From DASXKD01 sp963734725 (GTDB taxonomy: Bacteria > Actinomycetota > Actinomycetes > Streptosporangiales > Streptosporangiaceae), in NCBI GenBank assembly GCA_963734725.1, contig CAVTIX010000013.1, positions 1 through 64,000 of the forward strand: a stretch of DNA of 64,000 bases, given 5' to 3'. The notes beneath the pieces were generated by a model. It had not been told where the DNA came from and searched no databases. It saw nothing but the letters and a program-made list of their open reading frames with translations. Positions 35,811 through 42,485 of this stretch are shown piece after piece. The position numbers and the translations under genes are program-made. Positions within the stretch are counted from its first letter, which is position 1; every line of letters begins with the position of its first letter.

Positions 35811-37355
35811 TCAGCTTGGTGGGGCTAGCGCGGAGCGCTGGAGCTTCCCCAGGGGAGTACGGGGCAGCGCGGATAGCAGGTAGACGCGCTTGGGGCACTT
35901 GTAGCCCGCCAGGGCGGTGTGCGCGTGGTCGATGAGCGCGGCCTCGTCGAAGGAATGGCCGGGGCGGAGGGTGATCCACGCGGTGACCTGCTCGCCCCAG
36001 TGCGGGTGAGCCACCCCGGCGACGGCTGCCTCCGCGACCGAGGGGTGATCCTCCAGGACGGTTTCGACCTCGCGGGGGTAGACGTTGAGGCCGCCCGTGA
36101 TGATCATCTCCTTGATCCGGCCGCGGATCACCAGATCGCCCGCGGCGGGGTCGAGCCGGCCGATGTCGCCGGTGCGGAACCAGCCGTCCGGGGTGAAGGA
36201 CTCCGCCGTGGCTGACGGGTTGCCGTAGTAGCCGTGGAACACGTGCGGGCCGCGGACCTGGATCTCGCCGTCAGCTCCGGGCGGGGCAGCGGCGTCATCG
36301 GCCCAGAGACGGACCAGGACACCGGGGAGCGGGATCCCCACGGAACCCGGGCGCGGCGCGGCCAGGGTGTGCGAGACGTTCAGGCCGGTCTCGGTCAGGC
36401 CGTAACGCACCAGCGGGGTGCGCCCCAGTTCGGTGGCCAATCGTTTGGCCGACAGGGCGGTGAGCGGGGCCGAGCCGCAGACCGCGAGCCGGGCCCCAGC
36501 CAGCAGCCCGCGGTGGCGCGGCCCGTCGTCCACGAGCGCCTGGTACATGGTGGGTACGCCGAACAGCACGCTGGCGCGGCGCCGGCGCGCCGTATCGGCC
36601 AGATCGGCGGGGGTGAACCGGGAGCGGATGTGGGCCGTGCCGCCGACGGCCAGAACCGCGTGCACACCGCTAAGGCCGTGCTGGTGGAACAGCGGGAGCG
36701 CGTGGGCCAGCACGTCGTCCTCGCGCCAGTCCCAGGCCGCCATGGCCACCCGGATCGAGGTGAGCAGCTGGCGGTGGGTCAGCGGCACGGCCTTGGGGCG
36801 GCCGGTCGTGCCGGAGGTGTAGGCGAGCAGCGCGGTGTCATCGGGGCCGGGCACGATCGCGGTGCTTGCCGGCGGCCCGGCGAGGGCCTCGGCGGGATCC
36901 ACGGTCAGCGGCGGGCCCGGCAGCCCGGCGAGCAGGTCCGCCGGGCCGCTGTCGGCGAACGCGATCGACGCCCCGGAGTCGGTGACCAGGTGCGCGAGTT
37001 CGGGCGCGGTGTAGCCGGGGTTGGCGAGCACGACAACGGCGCCCGCGCGGAGCGCGCCCAGGTAGCAGCGGGCGAAACCGGGGCTGGACCGGGCCGCCAG
37101 CAGCACCCGGTCCCCCCGGTCCAGCCGGGCCGCCAGCCAGGTGGCGACCCGTGCGGCGCCGGCGTCCAGTTCCGCGTGCGTGATCTGCTGCCCGTCGATC
37201 GCCAGCGCGATCCGGTCCGGCACCCGGTCCGCGGACGCTGCGGCCAGCCCCGGGATCGTGGCCTCGCCGAGGGCTGCCACGTGCGCCGGGATGTCCGTTA
37301 TGCCGGGGAGGTGCGCGGCCCAGCCGGACCGGCTCCACTCCTCGTACGCATTCAT
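35811..37355 (-). CDS. Class I adenylate-forming acyl/aryl-CoA synthetase
   Basis: A 514-residue enzyme with all core motifs: the ATP loop YTSGTTGRPKAVPLTH, ALPLFHQHGLSGVHAVL, YGLTETGLN, GWFRTGDIGRLD, KEMIITGGLNVYPREVE and the C-terminal lysine in PLGKLQR. It converts a carboxylic acid to its CoA thioester via an acyl-AMP. The start ATG 37355 is the first methionine that fits the family (MNAYEEWSRSG). It is 92 bases downstream of the enoyl-CoA hydratase gene in the same direction. The acyl substrate cannot be told. The gene is intact. Confidence 0.92.
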   Translation of the reverse strand: MNAYEEWSRSGWAAHLPGITDIPAHVAALGEATIPGLAAASADRVPDRIALAIDGQQITHAELDAGAARVATWLAARLDRGDRVLLAARSSPGFARCYLGALRAGAVVVLANPGYTAPELAHLVTDSGASIAFADSGPADLLAGLPGPPLTVDPAEALAGPPASTAIVPGPDDTALLAYTSGTTGRPKAVPLTHRQLLTSIRVAMAAWDWREDDVLAHALPLFHQHGLSGVHAVLAVGGTAHIRSRFTPADLADTARRRRASVLFGVPTMYQALVDDGPRHRGLLAGARLAVCGSAPLTALSAKRLATELGRTPLVRYGLTETGLNVSHTLAAPRPGSVGIPLPGVLVRLWADDAAAPPGADGEIQVRGPHVFHGYYGNPSATAESFTPDGWFRTGDIGRLDPAAGDLVIRGRIKEMIITGGLNVYPREVETVLEDHPSVAEAAVAGVAHPHWGEQVTAWITLRPGHSFDEAALIDHAHTALAGYKCPKRVYLLSALPRTPLGKLQRSALAPPS

Positions 37356-37446
37356 GCGACGCTCGCCGTGCGCCCGTCCGTGCCATGGATGTGTGCTTGG
37401 TGTTGTTCTATGCACACCAAACTCAGCTTCATGGGGGAAGGCCGGC

Positions 37447-38157
37447 TCATCTGGGCGGGTTACCGGGATTGGCGGCGAGCGCTTTTGCCCAGGCTTCCTG
37501 GTTCGCCCGCTGCTCGGCGTGCAGCCGGTCAAGCAGGCCGCCGGTCGCTGTGATCATCTTGATCCGGGCCAGGGAACCAGCGCCGGCGGCGGCCAGTTCG
37601 GCAGCCAGTTCTTCAGCGGCGGGCAGCGGCTCGGGTTCCACCCGGTTGACCAGGCCCAGTGCCAGCGCCCCGGCGGCGTCCACCCAGCGGCCGGTCATGG
37701 CCAGCTCCGCCGCGCGGCCGCGGCCCACCAGGTCAGGCAGCACCCAGGCGCCCACCGCGAGATCACGGCCCGGTGGGCCGATCCAGCGGAACCTCGCCGC
37801 GGGACCGGCGATCCGCAGGTCGGCGGCGGTCGCCAGCTGGGCGCCGCCGGCCACCGCCGGGCCAGCCACCGCCGCGATCACCGGGCCGGGCCTGGTGATC
37901 ATGATTTCCAGGCACTCGTAGAGCAGGCCGGATACCTCGGCCCGCTCGGTCTCGCTGATCGTCATGTCGGCGCCCGCGCAGAACACGTTCTGCCCGGTGC
38001 TGCCCAGCACGACCAGTTCCCCGGGATCCTCGGCGAAGGCGTCGCGCAGCGCGCGGGCCAGGGCCGCGTCGAGCGGGTTATGCCGCTCTGGGCAGGCGAG
38101 GAGGAGCCACCGGAAGCCGCGGGGGCTGCGTTCTGCCCGCAGCCGGGGGTGGGTCAA
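37447..38157 (-). CDS. Enoyl-CoA hydratase/isomerase family protein
   Basis: A 236-residue crotonase-fold protein, starting at TTG 38157 with GGGGAGGGG upstream. The oxyanion segment VFCAGADMTI and GPAVAGGAQLATAADLRIAG define the fold. The usual second-glutamate position (GxxPExG) reads RDLAVGAWVLPDLVG, so one catalytic acid is absent; it could be an isomerase or a lyase-type member. It is the first gene of the leftward CoA-ester block (hydratase, synthetase, SDR), divergent from the molybdenum hydroxylase genes with an operator candidate in between. Confidence 0.88.
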   Translation of the reverse strand: MTHPRLRAERSPRGFRWLLLACPERHNPLDAALARALRDAFAEDPGELVVLGSTGQNVFCAGADMTISETERAEVSGLLYECLEIMITRPGPVIAAVAGPAVAGGAQLATAADLRIAGPAARFRWIGPPGRDLAVGAWVLPDLVGRGRAAELAMTGRWVDAAGALALGLVNRVEPEPLPAAEELAAELAAAGAGSLARIKMITATGGLLDRLHAEQRANQEAWAKALAANPGNPPR

Positions 38158-38203
38158 GGGCGCCCCTCCCCAGGTAGCAGGCGGCGGCCAGACATGTTGA
38201 AAT

Positions 38204-38217
38204 ATGGTATACCAAAT
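38204..38217. promoter_or_regulatory. Candidate GntR operator ATGGTATACCAAAT
   Basis: Contains the perfect palindrome TGGTATACCA (38205-38214). It is 47 bases upstream of the enoyl-CoA hydratase start and in the shared region with the divergent hydroxylase genes, so one regulator could control both directions. Confidence 0.55.
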
Positions 38218-38252
38218 GGACCGGAGGCTCTGGGGCTAGCGCGGGCCGGAAG

Positions 38253-38357
38253 CTTCTGGCGGAGGCGCTGGGCTCGGTCGGCCCAGGCTTCTGGCGGAGG
38301 CGCTGGGCTAGGTCGGCCCAGGCTTCTGGCGGAGGCGCTGGGCTCGGTCGGCCCGGG
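38253..38357. repeat. Three tandem copies of a 35-bp repeat
   Basis: The unit starts CTTCTGGCGGAGGCGCTGGG and is repeated at 38253, 38288 and 38323 with one or two base differences. It sits between the operator candidate and the first hydroxylase gene and probably belongs to its 5' untranslated region. Confidence 0.85.
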
Positions 38358-38400
38358 GCGCGGCGGGACGGCCGGGCGCGCCCGACGGATGGGAGTGCGG

Positions 38401-39252
38401 TTGAAGCCAGCCTCGTTCGCCTATCACCGGGCCGGCAGCGTGCCCGAGGCGATCGCGTTGCTGGCCGAACTCGGCGACGAGGCCAAGATTCTGGCCGGCG
38501 GGCTCAGCCTGGTCCCGATGATGAACTTCCGGCTGGCCCGGCCCAGCGCCCTGGTCGACGTGACCAAGATCCCGGACGTGGCCTACCTGCGCGCGGACAG
38601 CGGCGGGCTACGGATCGGGGCGCTGACCACGCACCGGGCGATCGAGACCACGACGGACCCGGCGGTGCTCGCCGGCTTCGGGGTGCTCCCCCGGGCCGCA
38701 CGGTGGATCGGGCATTACCCGATCCGGGCCAGGGGCACATTCGGCGGCAGCATCGCCCACGCGGACCCCGCGTCGGAGTGGTGCCTGCTCGCCCTGCTGC
38801 TCGGGGCGCAGATCGTGCTGCACGGGCCGGGCGGGCAGCGCGTCGTTCCGGCCGAGGACTTCCTGCAGGGGTACTACACCACCGACGCGGCGCCCGACGA
38901 GATGATCACCGAGGTTCGGTTTCCGCGGCCCGCGGGCCGCGCCGTGCTGCACGAATTCGCGCAGCGGCAGGGTGACTTCGCGATCGTCGCCGCCGCGGCG
39001 CAGGCCGACATCGCCGACGGGACGCTCCGGTCGGCTGGGGTGGTGGTCGGCGGGGTGGGGCCACTGCCGGTCCGGATCGACGCGTCCGGGTCGGCCGGCC
39101 AGCCGGCCACGAGCCAGACCTGGCGCGCGCTGGGGGAACTCGCGGCGGCCCAGGTCGATCCGCCGTCGGACACCCACGGCAGCGGCGAGTACCGCAAACG
39201 GCTGACCGCCACGCTGGTGTCGCGCGCCCTGGCGCAGGCGGCCGGGGAATGA
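38401..39252 (+). CDS. Xanthine-dehydrogenase-family FAD-binding subunit (CoxM type)
   Basis: About 283 residues. The start TTG 38401 (KPASFAYHRAGSV) is decided by GGGAG five bases upstream; GTG 38395 and ATG 38389 are in frame. FAD-binding motifs are AKILAGGLSLVPMMNFRLA and the later TFGGSIAHADPASEW. The FAD subunit passes electrons from the Fe-S subunit to an acceptor. Its stop overlaps the start of the large subunit as ATGA. It is the first gene of the M-L-S-L operon. The gene is intact. Confidence 0.92.
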   Translation: MKPASFAYHRAGSVPEAIALLAELGDEAKILAGGLSLVPMMNFRLARPSALVDVTKIPDVAYLRADSGGLRIGALTTHRAIETTTDPAVLAGFGVLPRAARWIGHYPIRARGTFGGSIAHADPASEWCLLALLLGAQIVLHGPGGQRVVPAEDFLQGYYTTDAAPDEMITEVRFPRPAGRAVLHEFAQRQGDFAIVAAAAQADIADGTLRSAGVVVGGVGPLPVRIDASGSAGQPATSQTWRALGELAAAQVDPPSDTHGSGEYRKRLTATLVSRALAQAAGE

Positions 39253-41702
39253 CCGCGCCCGCCGCCGCGCACGGCCAGGACGGCCGCTGGGTCGGCGCGG
39301 CCCTGACCCGCAAGGAAGACCGCCGGCTGCTGCAAGGCCGGGGCCGATTCGTGGGCGACATGACCCGGGCCGGGATGCTGCACGCGGCGTTCGTGCGCAG
39401 CCCGCTCCCGGCGGCTGGCGTGACCAGCATTGATTCCTCCGCCGCGGCCGGCTGCCCCGGCGTGGCGGCCGTGTTCACCGCGGCCAGCCTCGGGAATCCG
39501 TACCTGCTGGCGACCTTGGACCGGGACGAGTTCGTGCCCACGCCGATGCCGCTGCTGGCCGGCGACCAGGTCCGGTTCGCCGGGGAACCGGTCGCGATGG
39601 TGCTCGCCGAGGACGCCTACCTGGCCGAGGACGCCGCGGAACTGGTGGCGGTCGACTGGGCGCCCGGGCCAGCCGTGGCAGGCCTCGCCGCTGCGGAGGC
39701 CGACGGCGCGCCCCAGGTGCACCCAGGGACCAGCGGCAACTGCCTGGTAGACCTGCTGATGTTCGACGATGACCGGCTCGGCGAAGTTTTCGCGGGCGCG
39801 GCCGTGGTGGTCGGCGGCGAGTTCAGCAGCGCCCGGCTCGCGGCCATGCCGCTGGAGGGCCGCGCCTGCCTGGCCGAGTGGGACGACCGCGACGGGCAAC
39901 TGGTGCTGCACGTCTCGACCCAGGTGCCGCACCAGGTCCGGTCCGGCGTCGCGCAGTCGCTGGGCATCCCCGAGCGCACGGTCCGGGTGGTCGCCCCGGA
40001 TGTGGGCGGCGGGTTCGGGCTGAAATGCGTGGTCGGCCGGGAGGAGGTGATCGTCGCCGCGGCGGCGCTGCGGCTGCGGCGGCCGGTGCGCTGGACCGAG
40101 GACCGGCAGGAGAATCTGTCCGCGTCCTTCCACGGCCACGAGCAACGGCACCGGGTCCGGGCCGCATTCGACGGCGCGGGCCGGATCCTCGGCCTGGACG
40201 CCGAGATCGACTGCGACGTCGGCGCGTACTCCGCCTACCCGTTCACCTGCGCCGTCGAGCCGCTGATGGCGGCCAGCGAGCTGCCGGGGATCTACAAGGT
40301 GCCCGCCTACCGGGCCCGCGGCCGGGGCATTGCGACGCACAAGGCGCCCACGGCCCCCTACCGGGGGGTGTCCCGGCCGCAGATCGTGCTGGTGATGGAG
40401 CGCCTGATGGAGAAGGCGGCGCGGGCGCTCGGCCTCGATCCGCTCGACGTCCGCAGGCAGAACATGATCGGCCCCGGCGAGTTCCCCTACACCGGGGTCA
40501 ACCTGATCAGCTACGACGAGGGCAGCTACCGCGAGTCGCTGGACCTGGCCGAACGGCGGGTGACCGAACAGGGCTGGGCGGCCGAGCGGGACCGGCTGCG
40601 CGCCGCGGGGCTGGCCGCGGGGATCGGGTACGCCTGTTTCTCTGAGCGCACCGCCTACGGCACCCCCACGATGTCGCTGCGGCGAATGCGGATGACCCCC
40701 GGCTACGACACCGCCGCGGTGCGGATGGACCCGACCGGCGAGGTCATCGTCACCACCGGGACCTGCGCCCACGGCCAGGGGCACGAGACGACGTTCGCGC
40801 AGATCGTGGCCGACCGGCTCGGCGTGCACCCCGATCAGGTGCGGCTGCGCCAGGGCGACACCGACCTGGCCTCCTACGGCTGGGGGACGTTTGCCAGCCG
40901 GTCCGTAGTGATCGGCGGCGGCGCCGCGGCCCGGGCGGCGGAACAGGTCGCGGACCAGCTCCGCACGGCTGCGGCGCACCTGCTGGAGGCCAGCCCTGCC
41001 GACGTGGAACTGCGCGGCGGCGCCGCCCGGATCCGGGGCGACACGCGCGCGGCGATACCGCTGGCCGAGATCGCCCGGGTGGTCCACTTCCAGACGCACA
41101 CCCTGCCGGAACAGGTCCGATACGGGCTAGAGGCCCGGGCATCCTACGACCCGCCGGGCACCTTCTCCAACGCCTGCCACGCCGCCCTGGTCGGCATCGA
41201 CCCCGGCACCGGCCAGGTCCGGTTGCTGCGGTACCTGGTCGTGGAAGACTGCGGCGTCATCATCAACCCGCTCATCGTGGACGGCCAGGTGCTGGGCGGG
41301 GTCACCCAGGGCGTCGCGGCCGCGCTGTACGAACGGATCTGCTACGACGCCGAGGGCCAGCCGGTGACCACGACGCTGATGGACTACCTGGTGCCCACGG
41401 CGGCCGAGATGTGCCCGGTCGAGGTGATCCACCTGCAGACCCCGTCCGCCTTCAGCGAGAGCGGGGCCAAGGGCATGGGCGAGGGCGGCATGATCGGGGC
41501 GCCCGGATGCGTGCTCAACGCGGTCAATGACGCGCTCAGCGGCGCCGGGGCCAGCTTCGACCACATCCCGGTGCTGCCCGCGGAAGTGTGCGCCGCGCTG
41601 GCCGGCGCCGGCGCCGGCGGTGCGCTGGCCGGCGGTGCGCGGGCCGGCGCAGGCGCGGGGGACGCGCTGGACAGCGCGGCCATCGGGGTGACCGGGCGGT
41701 GA
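39249..41702 (+). CDS. Molybdenum hydroxylase large subunit (CoxL type), first copy
   Basis: An 817-residue molybdopterin-cytosine-dinucleotide-type subunit. Motifs: GRWVGAALTRKEDRRLLQGR, VGGGFGLK near residue 256, TAPYRGVSRPQ, GTCAHGQGHETTFAQ and KGMGEGG near 743, whose Glu is the catalytic base. The residues around the active loop are not the AYRCSFR of CO dehydrogenase, so this should hydroxylate an aldehyde or heteroaromatic ring rather than oxidise CO. The C-terminal tail is Ala/Gly rich (AGAGAGGALAGGARAGAGAG). The stop overlaps a possible GTG of the next gene. Confidence 0.92.
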   Translation: MTAPAAAHGQDGRWVGAALTRKEDRRLLQGRGRFVGDMTRAGMLHAAFVRSPLPAAGVTSIDSSAAAGCPGVAAVFTAASLGNPYLLATLDRDEFVPTPMPLLAGDQVRFAGEPVAMVLAEDAYLAEDAAELVAVDWAPGPAVAGLAAAEADGAPQVHPGTSGNCLVDLLMFDDDRLGEVFAGAAVVVGGEFSSARLAAMPLEGRACLAEWDDRDGQLVLHVSTQVPHQVRSGVAQSLGIPERTVRVVAPDVGGGFGLKCVVGREEVIVAAAALRLRRPVRWTEDRQENLSASFHGHEQRHRVRAAFDGAGRILGLDAEIDCDVGAYSAYPFTCAVEPLMAASELPGIYKVPAYRARGRGIATHKAPTAPYRGVSRPQIVLVMERLMEKAARALGLDPLDVRRQNMIGPGEFPYTGVNLISYDEGSYRESLDLAERRVTEQGWAAERDRLRAAGLAAGIGYACFSERTAYGTPTMSLRRMRMTPGYDTAAVRMDPTGEVIVTTGTCAHGQGHETTFAQIVADRLGVHPDQVRLRQGDTDLASYGWGTFASRSVVIGGGAAARAAEQVADQLRTAAAHLLEASPADVELRGGAARIRGDTRAAIPLAEIARVVHFQTHTLPEQVRYGLEARASYDPPGTFSNACHAALVGIDPGTGQVRLLRYLVVEDCGVIINPLIVDGQVLGGVTQGVAAALYERICYDAEGQPVTTTLMDYLVPTAAEMCPVEVIHLQTPSAFSESGAKGMGEGGMIGAPGCVLNAVNDALSGAGASFDHIPVLPAEVCAALAGAGAGGALAGGARAGAGAGDALDSAAIGVTGR

Positions 41703-41725
41703 AGGGGGAAGGGGAGGCGGGTGGG

Positions 41726-42262
41726 GTGACCGACAAGCACGAGGTGCGGCTGCGGGTCAACGGCGCCGAGCATGAGCTGCTCGTGGAGGCACGGCGCACG
41801 CTCGCCGACATGCTCCGCCACGACCTCGGCTACACCGGCACCAACGTGGGCTGCGAGCACGGCATCTGCGGCGCGTGCACGGTGCGGCTGGACGGCGCGC
41901 CGGTGCGCTCCTGCCTGGTCTTCGGGGTGCAGGCGGACGGCGCCGAGGTCCGCACCGTGGAGGGCCTGGCCGACGGCGACGAGCTGTCCGACCTGCAGCA
42001 GGCCTTCCGCGACCACCACGCGCTGCAATGCGGGTTTTGCACGCCCGGCTTCCTGATGCTTGCCGAGGCGTACTTTGCCGAACGAGGTCTCGCCCCGTCT
42101 GCCGCGCCCGGCCAGCCGCCGCCCGGGGCGGGCGAGGCGCCGACCGAGGCGGAGATACGGGAACTCGTCGCGTCCAACCTCTGCCGGTGCACCGGGTACC
42201 AGGGCATCGTCGCGGCGATGCTGGCCACCGCCCGGTCCCGCCGCGCTGCGGGCCGTTCATGA
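41726..42262 (+). CDS. Molybdenum hydroxylase 2Fe-2S subunit (CoxS type)
   Basis: About 178 residues from GTG 41726 (TDKHEVRLRVNGAEHELLVE), with GGGGAGG upstream; a GTG at 41699 overlapping the coxL stop is the alternative. The plant-type 2Fe-2S cluster is held by GCEHGICGACTVRLDG plus CLV, and the second cluster by QCGFCTPGF and LCRCTGYQGI. It carries electrons from Mo to FAD. An insert rich in Pro/Ala (APSAAPGQPPPGAGEAPT) precedes the last motif. It is the only S subunit in the operon and must serve both large subunits or one of them. Confidence 0.92.
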   Translation: MTDKHEVRLRVNGAEHELLVEARRTLADMLRHDLGYTGTNVGCEHGICGACTVRLDGAPVRSCLVFGVQADGAEVRTVEGLADGDELSDLQQAFRDHHALQCGFCTPGFLMLAEAYFAERGLAPSAAPGQPPPGAGEAPTEAEIRELVASNLCRCTGYQGIVAAMLATARSRRAAGRS

Positions 42263-42485
42263 CCCGGGTCCGCCCATGACCGGGACGCGCGATGACCGGG
42301 ACCCGCGGTGACCGGGACCGGCGGTGACTGGGGTCCGCGGATGACTGGGGACTGGGGTGACCAGGGCCCGCACATGACCGGGACCCGCGGTGACCGGACC
42401 CGCGGTGACCGGACCCGCGGTGACTGGGGTCCGCGGTGACTGGGGACTGTGGTGACCAGGGCCCGCGAATGACCGGGGCCCGCCG
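42263..42485. repeat. GC-rich minisatellite of RTGACYGGGRCCCGC units
   Basis: A 223-base run of 13-18-base units such as ATGACCGGGACCCGCG, GTGACTGGGGTCCGCG and GTGACCAGGGCCCGC. The whole gap between coxS and the second coxL is made of it, with many in-register ATG or GTG triplets. The unit order suggests internal duplication of larger blocks (42347-42400 and 42421-42480). No spacers are present. Confidence 0.8.

Noticed and set aside
38874..41099. 741-codon open frame opposite the first coxL
   Set aside because: Same reason: an antisense shadow of an intact, motif-rich gene.
39249..41702. Aerobic CO dehydrogenase (coxMLS) identity
   Set aside because: The large subunit lacks the AYRCSFR active-site loop and there are no CoxD/E-type maturation genes nearby; only the family level is supported.
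42263..42485. CRISPR array
   Set aside because: Repeats are short, variable and directly adjacent, with no spacers and no cas genes in the window. The same holds for 38253-38357 and 26864-26999.
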